From: Gremmenia infestans
Lineage: Eukaryota; Ascomycota; Leotiomycetes; Helotiales; Hamatocanthoscyphaceae
Direction: 5' to 3'
Assembly: GCA_032629725.1 (NCBI GenBank)
Contig: JAFEVB010000020.1
Span: forward strand, 704,501-768,500
DNA length: 64,000 nt
Shown: piece after piece, positions 1 through 10,694 of the stretch
How the letters are laid out: every line of letters begins with the position of its first letter
How positions within the stretch are numbered: the first letter of the stretch is position 1
Position numbers and translations under genes: made by a program
Notes under the pieces: model-generated
Database searches by the model: none
What the model was told of the DNA's origin: nothing
The model's input: the letters and a program-made list of their open reading frames with translations, nothing else

Positions 1-1779
1 AGTCTTCGTTCCCTCACATGAAATGATGAGCGAAGTTAGTACTCCATATTTCCCACATCGAACCTACACAGCTTACAAATGAGCAGAAAGAATTGAAGGA
101 CTTGTGCGTTTTCTAAAGCTAGAAACGAGAGATCCGCAGAATGGCTCAAACAGTACGCTTCTGTGGGGTATAGACATTATCGAGACAAGAATGATCCGGG
201 AACTGAGTTCTAGAGGGGCGTCTTCCGCATACATTGCCACCGCGATAGAGGGGGACAAACTTCACGTGTTTGACTTGGAGCATTCTGTGGCATTTTTGCG
301 GGTTTGAAGAATTATCTCACGCATATTTTAGGTATCTACTATTTACCGCTAATTATTGTTGGTTGGAGTCAAAGAAGCTTTGAAGTTGCCTTTTTCTTTT
401 CCTGAACACTCTGCAGGCCGCCGCGCCTCCGCCTTTTTGCAGATACAACGGAACAGAGTGCGTTTACATTTTGACTTCTAATTCGGAATTTTCACTTGCA
501 TGAATATATTCTGTCTTGGAGGTGCTCCTCAAATTGATCTGCTTTCAATGCATAATTTGGCCAACAGCACATTGCTAAGCATTAATGTTATTCAAACTTT
601 ACGTACAAGTTGTTCCTTTGTCATTTGGGTGTATTATTCAACGAAGCTTTATAGTATCATGCTCATATTTTATCGAAATACTTTTATTAGACTAAACACA
701 AATCCATTAGGTTGGTGGCTCTAGTGACCTGTGTCTGCTGTAGGACGCCGCCCAAGTTTCGAGCATTAGTGTAACGCACTACAGAAGAGTACTACCTAAT
801 GTAACCAACAAGGGAATCTAACCCATCTGAGCCGACAATATCCTTTCAGAGATTCTACTGGATAGAACAGAATCACCGTAATTCCAATGACACTAGCAAG
901 CTGATATGTTACTCTTTCGATCGCGCCTGCTAGACCTAGTGAGGAATCGAGTGTGAGCTCAAATACTGGCGGCAAGTCATTACTGTAAGTGCAGTGCAAC
1001 TGAACACCGATTTCAGTTTGACAAGTGTAGCTGTCTCACTGGCGTGCCCGGAAATAATATGCCCTGTTGATTTCGAGTTCACACTCACTTGCTAAGAAAT
1101 GCATTTCTACCAGTTAAAATATATCCTTACTCTATGTATTGCTGCCCAAATTTGCTACTGATAATCACCATTTACGAAAAGGACGAGGCGTTCCCAAGCC
1201 TTCAACGAAAAAGAACAAAATTACGGAGAAATTCATCGAATCGGATGCTCTATCTCTTCCCATAGGATGTGGGACATGCCACAAATCTAAGCATTCACAG
1301 AAAAAGGTGCGTGGCATTTGAGACTCAAGAATGACTAACGGCCAGAAGCCCTGGTGGACAGCCTCAGAGGATCATTCGTAAGGAGAATTCCAAGTATTAT
1401 TGTTACATTGCCCCTCATATATACATGCACCGTAGCACTCTGACGCCGTTCTCCAAGCCGCAGACAGAGATTCGTTCAAATAACTCCGCCCTCCAAAAAC
1501 CGACCCCATTGCAGTTTGCTGAAAGCATTTGCTGGTACAAAATTGATAGATCGCAGAATGTGTTGGACGAGTCGTCAAAATGGGTACGCTGCCTACGACA
1601 GTCAATCATCTGCTCTCATCTGCCCAAACTAGATTTCGCATTCCAAAACTTACCACAGACGTTCGAACCAGACATAAGGTGTACCGACCCTCCATTCTTC
1701 TCATGAACCCTTGAGATGCCAATCCCTTTTGCATCTTGCGATCCCTTCGCCACTAACCCTCCCTCTTGATTGACGGGCA
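1..1779. other. No confident gene
   Basis: Only short open frames (under 95 codons) on both strands, none with a recognisable motif or convincing splice extension. A gene with many small exons cannot be excluded. Confidence 0.5.
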
Positions 1780-2157
1780 TCATTCCCGTCCTTCTCTCGA
1801 ATGTGAACGCCTCTCCAACTCATCTTCTGGTTTCGGTGGCGTCCACCCCTGCGGACGCCTATCCCTTTTATTAAAAAAGTCAGAGGGGCCATCATCGTTA
1901 TTGGGATATTCAAGCACCCATCCTGTCGTAAGGGTCTTCCATAACTTTCTGAGATGAGTGAACATGTCGTGGTATGTTTGTAACTTTTCCTGTCGACTTT
2001 TATCGATTGTTCTAGATGCTGAAGAAAGAAAGCTATAAAAGAAAACCGGAGACATGACTGTACATATATAACGTCGAATGATCATTTCTTTATTAGTCAC
2101 ATGATAGCGAGATAGCGCGAGTTTGCCCCGACTGTCTCGCCGACTTCCTCCGAGCAT
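1780..2157 (-). CDS. Hypothetical small protein (125 codons)
   Basis: I do not recognise this frame. The second half reads like real protein: a charged amphipathic stretch (KLQTYHDMFTHLRKLWKTL), then a Pro/Gly/Asp-rich tail ending in Arg/Glu-rich residues. The middle part, about residues 20-45, is hydrophobic and could be an unspliced intron, because a GT lies near 2104 and a TTCAG acceptor near 2020. It might therefore be a terminal exon of a small gene. Nothing around it suggests a role, and chance is a real alternative. Confidence 0.3.
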   Translation of the reverse strand: MLGGSRRDSRGKLALSRYHVTNKEMIIRRYICTVMSPVFFYSFLSSASRTIDKSRQEKLQTYHDMFTHLRKLWKTLTTGWVLEYPNNDDGPSDFFNKRDRRPQGWTPPKPEDELERRSHSREGRE

Positions 2158-3175
2158 GAAAATTTTCCTCCTTGTCCAATCTAAAGTTGTCAGTCGTCAA
2201 GGATAAATGAAAGTTTGGCGTAGGAGAGTCTCACAATAACGTGAATGATTGATGGAGTCTCATTTAGAGAGGGTTGAGAATTTGAGTAATCCATCTACAA
2301 AAGGTTTTGGCGTCGGGCTTGCTACTTACATACCCGCAGGTAGAGCGGGATCATATTAGATTCGCGCCTTCTCACTAACCGTCGTCCAGTTAATATCCGT
2401 TTCGGTGCAGAATTCTATTCTGCGGGTCTAGGCTATTGAGACGGGAATAGCTTCACGATTAAATGAACACGGGATTACGAGACTGCCTCTAAGCGCAAAT
2501 CATTGCATAATCACCCTTGTCTCTATTACAATCTTACTTATAGCGCCATTTGTATCTTGGGTTTGCTTCACAATTTACTACCATCTTCTTCACCATCATC
2601 ATTATCTTCATCTTCCTCAAACAACAGTGAAATCCAGACCCGAACTAACGCTCAAATCCTCATTTCCAACTCACCGAAAACATCCCAACACGGACTGACT
2701 ATAAAATGCAAAACTATCATTGCCAACTTTCCCCTCCAAGTCAAAGGGAGAACCTTCCTTATCACCGGTTCCAGTGAAAGCGGCTGCCATTTCCTTTGCT
2801 CATTTGTAGCTCTACCACGACCCTAATCTACTCAGACGAATACCACCCCTGACAATCGACGCCATCCACAAGATGGGAAAAGAGGATTGAGTGGTTGGCA
2901 GAGAGGATACCATGGATTTTACCCAACTTTGAGCACTGCGCTGGAAGCATGAAGGGAAGAGAGGAGAGGCTTTTGCTCTGGGTCGAGAAATGTGCGGACG
3001 ACAGACAGATTATGAAGTTTAGTGTGATGAGGTAGGGTAGGCTACTTGGACGCTCGTCCAGTGCTGATCGCAGGATTCGTGGGAGGCTGGATTAAATTTG
3101 TGAAGAGAAGAGATCCATATTGACTCTATACCCATACCCAACCCCAGCCCCAATTCTATAAACTTTTATATGCAT
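2158..3175. other. Intergenic, no supported gene
   Basis: An open frame at 2503-2826 (plus) is Ser-rich low complexity and is not supported by a motif. The right end is the 3' flank of the decarboxylase gene. Confidence 0.5.
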
Positions 3176-4847
3176 CTATTTTGAGATTCCAGTGTCCTTT
3201 TCAATCGCCACATCTCCAACGCCCTTGTAGTCCTTGAGTACACCATCGATGCCATTTTCGACAGTTTTCCCATCTCGAACTTCCTCGGTGGTGGCCACTA
3301 GGATTCTGAAAGCCTTGTGAAGGAATCGTTCTTCGGCCAGCGGATTAGCACTAACTACCCGGATAGCATAATCGCCCCCGACAACACCTGAAGTAAGGAA
3401 GATTTCTCCTCGTTTATTGATCAATTCATAAACTTCTTTAGTCAACTTATCCTGTTCCGCCTTTCCTCCGCTCTTCGAGACGATCTTGAACACCGTCAAA
3501 GCGAAGTTCGGCCCACTGATCATGCCGAAGATATCTGGTCTCGACTTGATCAATCCCGCAAACACTTCGCCGTACTTGATGTGCTTTCTGATATGTGCTT
3601 GAAGTCCATTGACACCATATGTCCGTAGCACAAACCAAATTTTCAAACTCCTGAATCGGCGCCCAAGAGGGATCTGCCAATCGCGGTAGTCGGTGACGAG
3701 GCCACTGTCACTGAACTCGTTCCGGAGATAACTTGGCATGATGGAGAGTGCGTCAATCAAGTCTTTTCGCTTCCTGACAAAGAGACATGAAGCATCGAAG
3801 TTTGTGAGTAGCCATTTGTGCATGTTCATGTCGAAGGAATGGAAGTGCTCGAATTCTGCGGTCAGATCTTGGAATTCGGGACATACTAGGGCAGCTCCAG
3901 CATACGCAGCATCAACATGCACCCAAATCTCCCCAGGAACATTGGGAGGTGCGTATTTGGCGAGAGTTGCAGAAATAGAAGGAAAGTCATCTACCGCGCA
4001 GGTTGATGTGGTCCCGAGAGTCGTTGTAAGGAAGAAAGGCTCCAAACCTTGGGCCTTGCACTCTTTTATTGTTTCTTCCAAATATGCTCCCGTCAATGCA
4101 AAATCATCTTCTTTCGAGACAGGTACAGAGCGGTATCGGACTCCGCATATCTGTGCTGCCTTCTGTGTCGAGCTGTGTGCCATCTCGCTTCCCAATGCAA
4201 CTATTTTACTCCTCTTGTGTGCGATCGCATCTTCGAGTTCGAGACCAGATAAGTGTGAAGTCGTTTCTCGCAGATATTTGTCGCGGGCTGCCACCATAGA
4301 AGTGACAATTGCTTCTGAGGCGGAACCTTGGATGACTCCTCCGCCGTGGCTCGTAGAGAGGTAACAGTCTGGGAGATTCAGGAGTTTGGCAAGCCAATCT
4401 AGGACGACGGTCTCGAGTTCGGTGACGGCGGGGGAGCAGATCCAGTTGAATGCGGGCGCTGTGAAAGCTGCGGAGTAGAGTTCTCCTAGCATACCGGGGA
4501 AAGAGGAGGAAGCGGGGAAGAATGCCATGAAGTTGGGAGATTGCCTACACGGTTAGCATCAGCTTGCATTGGACATCTGTGTACTTACCAATGAGTAAGA
4601 CCTGGCATAATCTTTGTCTCCATATCTTTTTGGATATCTGCCCACGATTCTCCATCTAGTGGAGGTCCTTCTGGGAGAAGCTTCTTGAGATACCCGGGTT
4701 CGACATTGGAAACAACACGGCGGTCTTCTATTGTATCGTAGTAATTTACAACTAAACTCGTTAATGAGGATCTATAGAGGAGGCTTGTCTCAGCTTACTC
4801 TCATCAATCGCCGAGGCAGCAGCTTCCTTGAACTGTTTGGAATCCAT
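3176..4847 (-). CDS. Aromatic-L-amino-acid decarboxylase (PLP, group II)
   Basis: Predicted to decarboxylate an aromatic amino acid (Tyr, Trp or DOPA type) to the amine, in the cytosol. Three exons: 4847-4799, 4751-4589 and 4544-3176, giving 526 residues, close to the usual 480-520. The N-terminal exons encode the family start, with VEPGYLKKLLP and an Asp-Ile-rich helix. The PLP lysine sits in DMNMHKWLLTNFD (about Lys314), the stacking His in EMAHSS (about 194) and the cofactor-binding Asp in HVDAAYAG (about 282). The Met at 4847 has A at -3 and opens the only frame that splices in phase. All key residues are present, so it should be active. Substrate preference cannot be read from sequence, and no cluster partner lies beside it. 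Confidence 0.95.
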
Positions 4848-5813
4848 ATTTGGTCGTTGCAAGGTGGGGGGTAAAAGGAGGAGAATAGTTTGAGTGTAGA
4901 GAAAAAGGAGAAATAACAAACAGATTTCACTTAGCTGTCTGGCTTTATATTCACAACGACCGACGTAGAAATATTGATGAGGCCCGACTAGTGGTCTTTC
5001 AAGGGCGTAAATGTATACAATGTCATTTTATCGGTCAGAGAATTTGACCTGAACAGGTCAACAGCTCGTTACCAGATTCGCTGGCGCGGAAACTCCCCGC
5101 CTTGATATCGGTTCGGGTAAACCGGTTTATCCGGGCTGCAACACCGCACCGCACCACTCATCTAACTCTGGCCACTTGCCATCATAACACAGCTTCTATT
5201 ATCCGCATAATCACTCTTCAGTAGGTATCTGCGATTTAAAACACAGCATCTTTCATCCGTGCTTACTAGGCCTCTACATCCGAATAGATCCGTGCCTCAA
5301 GGACAGCGTTGTGATCCACATGGATAGAGGGAAAGTACCGCAGCTTTCCCGTCGATGTTGAATTCGTAGTGATGTTGGTGTTGGTTTTATGTTTCGGTGT
5401 TCACTCCGTTCTATTTTCTATTTCCAAATATAGAACTCTAGCTTTTGCATGATTGATACACGCGCGGGTGGTGTATTGGCCCCAGCCCTGGCCGGCGCTT
5501 CGACGTTTCACAAAAGTCTGGCCATTCAAGGCCCCAGAAAAATATACAACCCCTTTGGAAAACTTGAACGTCGTTGGGATCGTCATAAGCATGAACTCAG
5601 AAGCTTTTTAATTCATTGAAAGGGGCGTGGTTAGCCTGTTGGCGAAGAATTTGCAACATATAAGTCTTCTAGTTACCCCATTTCTATGACCGGACTCCCC
5701 ATCATCTGTTGTCATTCAAGCTTCGTTCTCTATTCTCCCTCCAAATTACGTCTCCTTTGTCTGATCTGAAGAACATTTCTATATATCAACCATCGTCCAA
5801 TCTGTTGCTCGAC
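4848..5813. other. Intergenic between divergent genes
   Basis: Holds the 5' flanks of the decarboxylase (minus) and the HET-derived gene (plus). An open frame at 5709 that runs into the HET gene starts at TTG, so I start that gene at the ATG at 5814. No specific regulatory site is identifiable. Confidence 0.5.
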
Positions 5814-7056
5814 ATGTCTATGAATGAATTAGGAAACAGCTTGATCAATTTGCATGCTTTACCACGCAAACCCACGCCCCAACCTTTGAGACGACAGCTT
5901 CAGTATAATGACGACGGCTCTTACAATATTGAGGGTTTATTCAAAGCTGTGGCACCAGTACCAGACCGAGTGAACGACCTGGAATCTCGCACCGAGCGAA
6001 TCGAAGAAACGCTAAACTCAATCCTGGAAAATTTGAGACGGACTTTACTAGATGAAGATATCAAAAGCTCCCTAGCCAAAAACCCTCCGACCCTCGAACC
6101 TCAGAAGAAATCCCTATTCAGCAAGTCCTCGACAACCAGGTCTGCGGTCAACAAATCTCCAGTCAACATATCTCAAGCCAGGAGTCGAGAATCCATTCTT
6201 GCCTATACTTACAACTTCAGGGCTCTTGATACATCTCGCAATGAGCTTCAAATCGCGGCACGCGATGTGATAAGCAGGAAGCAGAGCTTGGATATCCTCA
6301 GCCTATGTCAGAACCCAGAGCGTCTCAACGGTCTTCCATCTTGGGTCCCAAATGCTCTAGATGCTTTTAAGGCTTGTCCCTTAAAATCCAAGAATCCCGT
6401 TTGTGAGATCCTGCCTACGAGTGAGGGCATGAATTTCGGTTTCGACAAGAAGGACTCCACCCTTCTGGCAAAAGGGCGCTGGATTGGTTCCGTTGTAGTT
6501 TGTGGTGCTGAAGGCCCAAATCCGCACGACTCTACTGAACAAGTTGGACGTCTATGTGCAGGTTGGAGACAGCTCGCAGCGGACGTGGCTTCCAAATCAA
6601 AGACCGACCCCGTCGCTAGGCAAATGCTAGACGATCTCAATGGAGCCAAAAGATATCAGCACTGGCTCCGCTTCGTCTCTCTTGGAGCGGACTCGGGGGG
6701 CACCGAAGCCATTTTGTCGGGCTCCGAGAAAGAGCAGGTCTTCCAATGGCTTTATATGTATGGTGAGGGAAGAAAGCTGGGGTTTCTGGAAGATGGAAGT
6801 TACGGCTTGGTGCCTGCGGATTTGAAAGTAGGCGACCAAGTTTGTTACTTTCCACGTACAACGTTTCCGTACATCTTGAGGAAGGTTAGTAGAGGCAAAT
6901 ATGTGGTGGTAGGAGACGCTTGTGAGTATATTACCAACCTACAATAGGATACGTGTAACAAGAGGCTAATACTTTGTAATAGACTTCCCCCGATATTCTG
7001 CTGCCTATAGTCAGCAGGTAGACAATATGAAGCTTGAATCTCTATCTATTATTTAG
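5814..7056 (+). CDS. HET-type protein lacking the HET domain
   Basis: Two exons, 5814-6921 and 6983-7056, 393 residues. The central and C-terminal parts match the region after the HET domain in fungal heterokaryon-incompatibility proteins: a helix followed by LDILSLC and GLPSWVPN (about 173-180), then a beta-rich stretch and SYGLVPADLKVGDQVCYF near the end, running to VVGDA. The signature HET domain that should precede this is absent. In its place residues 1-120 are a Ser/Pro/Lys-rich segment with a predicted coiled coil (about 50-75, DRVNDLESRTERIEETLN). The last exon does not read as the usual HET ending; it belongs to a module shared with the next gene (see repeat). It may be expressed as a truncated regulator or be a relic. 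Confidence 0.72.
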
Positions 7057-7135
7057 TTATAGCTAGGCTATTTAGATAACATATATACTAGAAAGCAAAG
7101 AGGTCTTGATAGGAGTTTTACATATAGCATGAAAA
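6922..7135 (+). repeat. Diverged 3' module, copy A
   Basis: This stretch resembles 8864-9110 from the GTGAGT donor through the intron, the last exon (shared run atattctgctgcctat) and the 3' flank. I estimate about 70-75 percent identity by eye. Sequence before the donor is not similar between the copies, so similarity starts at the exon/intron boundary. In copy A the module supplies the last exon of the HET-derived gene and stops at TAG 7054-7056. Confidence 0.75.
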
Positions 7136-7364
7136 AAAGAGGACTTATTGAAATAGATTACAAACTTTATATAAGCCTAAAAAGTTGATTTATCGCGAAT
7201 TAGCCCGGTGGGGCGTGCTACGCCACTCTGCTTCGCCTCCTATATCTGATGGGGGCGTGACTTGCTAAGCCCCCCTTTATTCTTTAAATTCATTTCCAAA
7301 CCCCTTGGACTGAACTGTGCACAATTTCTGCGACCACCTTCAGAGATTCGCCTCCTGTCTAGCG

Positions 7365-9116
7365 ATGGCAGAACTCATAGGCGTGATCTCTGGCGTTGCG
7401 GCAATAGCAGGGGTTGGATTTAAGCTTTTCAAGTCTTTGAACGACCTGCAGGATCGATTGGAGATGCGGGAAAGGAGATTAGCTTGATTGCAACAGAGAT
7501 TCGCATCTTCGCAGAAGTTCTAGTCGTCGTCCGTGCTAGCCTCAACGACCGTAAGGCAATTTCTCTAGGTCCGAAATCCCGTTCAAGGGGTCGTGGAACT
7601 GTCCTAGGGAGCTTTTGATTTTCTAAGAATGTCTCACAACTACAATTTCTACCTTTTTTACCTAAGACCTAGTGGCACCTGCTAACGCTTGCTTTGCGAA
7701 AGTGTAGAAGTTATGGCAAAAGCTCGATCTCCAATCATTGAGAGTACTATTGCAGTAATGCCTGGGTTGATCAAGCAATGCGAGATAGTATATGATGGCA
7801 TCAACGAAATTCTTTCGGTTTTGAAGCCGTACAAAGCTGATAAGTTCCACTTCAAGTCAAAGCTCAAATGGCTTCAGGAAAAGTCCCGGGTCATTGCATT
7901 AAGAGGTTATCTTGAGCCGTTGAAAAGCAGCCTGAGTCTTCTCTTAATCCTATTGAAGAATGAAATCGCCGATAAGAAGCAAGAACCCGACAATATCAGG
8001 TATCTCTTCGAATTACTCTGTCCTCTGACATCACCTTTATTAAGAAGTACCTTGGGAACTAACATCCAACCAGGCAAATATTACAAGAGGAACTGAAATT
8101 TGCTCTCCAGGAAGCAAAGTCCCAACCTGAGCTTCTTGATGAAGAGCTTGCGAGGACTGAGATCGATCCGCTCGACACAGATCTTGTCCCACTATTTGAC
8201 AAGCAACTTTCAATCAGTTCACGTCCGCTTCGCACTATTAAACTTGCAGCGCAAGCCATGATCATGGTGCACGAGTCGAATCCTATCGCGGTGGTACGAT
8301 ATCAGCCGCCTCAGGTATCAGAAGAGGAACCGATAGCATACGGACCATCAAAGGCCAGCACATCGCAAGATGTTATGAAGGATTTCAATAGAAGGGGCGA
8401 AGAGACGTCAGAGCTATCGAGGATAGCCGATGATGGTCCTGAAAGTCTTGGATGGCGCAGCTCACAACTTGCGGGATCAGACGCAGAAGAGAACCCCAGG
8501 AAACGACGAAGGCTCTTGCTCGCCAGCGAGGAGACTGGCTCTGACTCTTCCGCTGATCACAGATATCTCGACGATGAGGAGCCTTTGCCAACAATCTGGG
8601 ATTCGGACGATGAATTGGACCCATCTGAAGTACAACAAGCGGATGAGCTACCAGCTGGAAACCTTAGCGAGATACAGAATTCCAGAGATCTCATAGAGAG
8701 TGACGAGAAAGCTCGTCGTGAGCGTAAGAACAAAATGATTGAGCGCTGGCGAAAGACAATAGGGGGTCTAGCGGAATTCCCGACAATATGATATAAAGTT
8801 GGATGTCAGCTCTTGCGCTGGCATTGGTTGTGCATCTTAGGTACAGACTAGTCCCAAAGAAATGTGAGTGAGCACATCTCTAGCTATGATAGGATTACCG
8901 GGAAGCTGATACTTTACAGCAAAGAGTATTTCTCTCGAATATTCTGCTGCCTATGGTCAGCAGGTACACTACATGAAGCTCGAACCTCTGTCTATCGTTC
9001 AGTTATGACTGGGCTATTCGTTCGCTGCACATACTCGACAAGAAAATAGATCATTGGGATAAATATAGAGAAGTTCTATCTAATAGGAGATTGCATATGG
9101 CGTGGATATGGCGTTA
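7365..9116 (+). pseudogene. Broken gene with HeLo-like / STAND N-terminal domain
   Basis: The ATG at 7365 starts a Gly/Ala-rich hydrophobic helix (ELIGVISGVAAIAGVGFKLF) typical of the fungal N-terminal domain of STAND/HeLo-like proteins, followed by the family's DAGKEISLIATEI helix. Between them, near 7457, one base is missing, so the frame breaks. After that, exons 7462-7550, 7708-7999 and 8074-8791 join in phase. They give a helical region, then an acidic and basic C-terminal half with a nuclear-signal-like cluster (RKRRRL), ending at TGA 8789-8791. A further coding-like exon (8920-9116) encodes LEYSAAYGQQ and KLEPLSIVQL, then shifts frame at TGA 9005-9007 and continues with IDHWDKYREVLSNRR to TAA 9114. 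Two frame lesions suggest a pseudogene, although an assembly error at one cannot be excluded. In this family such proteins can act in incompatibility or cell death; here that is inference. Confidence 0.68.
8864..9110 (+). repeat. Diverged 3' module, copy B
   Basis: Partner of 6922-7135. It begins at GTGAGT after the codons for LVPKK, includes an intron to the acceptor at 8918-8919, then the last exon of the HeLo-like gene family. This copy keeps longer coding potential than copy A, so it is the likelier original context. Confidence 0.75.
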
Positions 9117-9462
9117 AACGAGAAAAAGGGGGAGGCAAACTGGTTTAATCTTGATATATCTTCGAGCCGAACAAAACCAATTGAAATCGAAACCATTTCA
9201 TCATTAGCTTCAATTTCTAGAATGCGACGCTATAAAGGTCAATAATATGGCCAAACGGTGTAAATAACCCCTTTCATTTGTCTACATTAGGTTAGGCGTC
9301 GCCAAGCCTCGCGCCGACCTCCGCCATGTGACAGCGGTCGAGGCTGTACCGTATCAAGGCAGTCATGAATCGCCTTTGAGTTTCAACTCACAAAGACGAC
9401 CCATTTCACTAAACCACAACGAACAGGCCAACAAATCCACCCATCCTACCAGAGCCGCAAAT
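9117..9462. other. Intergenic, YKT6 5' flank
   Basis: No gene seen. Contains the upstream region of YKT6. Confidence 0.5.
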
Positions 9463-10364
9463 ATGAAGATCCACTACATCGGGGTAAGGTGCAACAAGCG
9501 CTACAATTCCAAGAGAAAGAGTAGACTAACATCCTATCTCCACCATCTAGATACTCAAGAACGAGACCAAGCCAGCCCACGAGCTCTGCGCCGAGAAGGA
9601 CCTAACTGCCTACTCGCGCTTCACACGGAACAAGTACGCCCGCCTGGCGATCCAACCTCCCTGCTACAATACAACAGAAGATGTCGCTGATAAGAACCCG
9701 ACAGCTATGGCGAATTCATGACCATGTTCTGCAAGACAGTAGCAGAGCGCACCCGCCCCGGCCAACGGCAAGACGTCGAAGAACAAGGCACGACAACCCC
9801 CTTTCCCCTTCCCTTTCCCTTTCCACCCAACCTAACCCATATCATACCTCTCTAACACATGCACCCCCCATCAGACTACACATTCCACGCCTACGGCCGC
9901 ACCGAAGGAATCTGCGGCATCATCATAACCGACCACGCCTACCCCGCGCTCGTCGCACACCAGCTGCTCTCAAAAGTAGTCGACGAGTTCCTAGCCGCGC
10001 ACCCCCGTTCCTCCTTCGCCAACGCCAATTCAGACACGAACCCCACGCTCAGCTACCCGGAGCTCAAGGACTACATTGTCAAGTACCAGGATCCGCAGCA
10101 GGCGGATAGCATTATGAAGATCCAGAAGGAGCTGGATGAGACCAAGATCGTGCTGCATAAGACCATTGAGAGCGTGCTGCAGAGGGGCGAGAAGATTGAT
10201 GATTTGGTCGCTAAGAGTGATGGGCTGAGTGCTCAGAGTAAGATGTTTTATAGTGAGTTTCCCCCCTGGCTGGCTTCCCCCGTGCATGTGCGGCAGAGCG
10301 ATGGAGCTGATGGATTGGTGTAGCGCAAGCGAAGAAGCAGAACTCGTGCTGTGTGGTTATGTAG
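9463..10364 (+). CDS. YKT6: Ykt6 R-SNARE (longin, prenylated)
   Basis: R-SNARE for ER-Golgi, Golgi, vacuolar and autophagosome fusion; cycles between cytosol and membrane through lipid anchors. Five exons, 9463-9483, 9551-9633, 9705-9787, 9875-10252 and 10324-10364, give 201 residues (yeast Ykt6 is 200). The longin domain covers about 1-130 (MKIHYIG, YGEFMTMFCKTVAERT, RTEGICGIIITD). The SNARE motif follows, with the zero-layer Arg in VLQRGEKIDDLV. The last exon encodes the double-cysteine CaaX-type end CCVVM. Exon 3 to exon 4 joins in phase only if the donor is GC (CAAG/gcacga), so this looks like a GC-AG intron. The next gene converges from the right. Confidence 0.95.
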
Positions 10365-10694
10365 ATGTGTGGATTCAAGGGATTCAATAATACGGCGTTT
10401 TCATACCTTTTTCGATACTCTTCCAGCATAGCAATTGAAATTGTAAATCACGTTTACTGGTATAATCATGCATAGACTAGGTCTGGGCTTAATAAGTACA
10501 AGGAAATCTGTTCAGGAGCTTCATGACATCCATTTATAACAAACCAAGAACTCCAAATTGTTTATGCAACTAATGTCTCAAGACCAAAACGCCACATCCA
10601 AATGCAAGTCATTATCCCATTCCCAATATCTGTTCCCAAAAAGGAAATCCAAACGCCACAGGGTATCCAAGCACGCTCGCTCTCAAAGACAAAA
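10365..10694. other. Convergent 3' spacer YKT6 / Rab
   Basis: Short spacer between two converging genes. It should hold both polyadenylation regions; no distinct motif is assigned. Confidence 0.5.
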
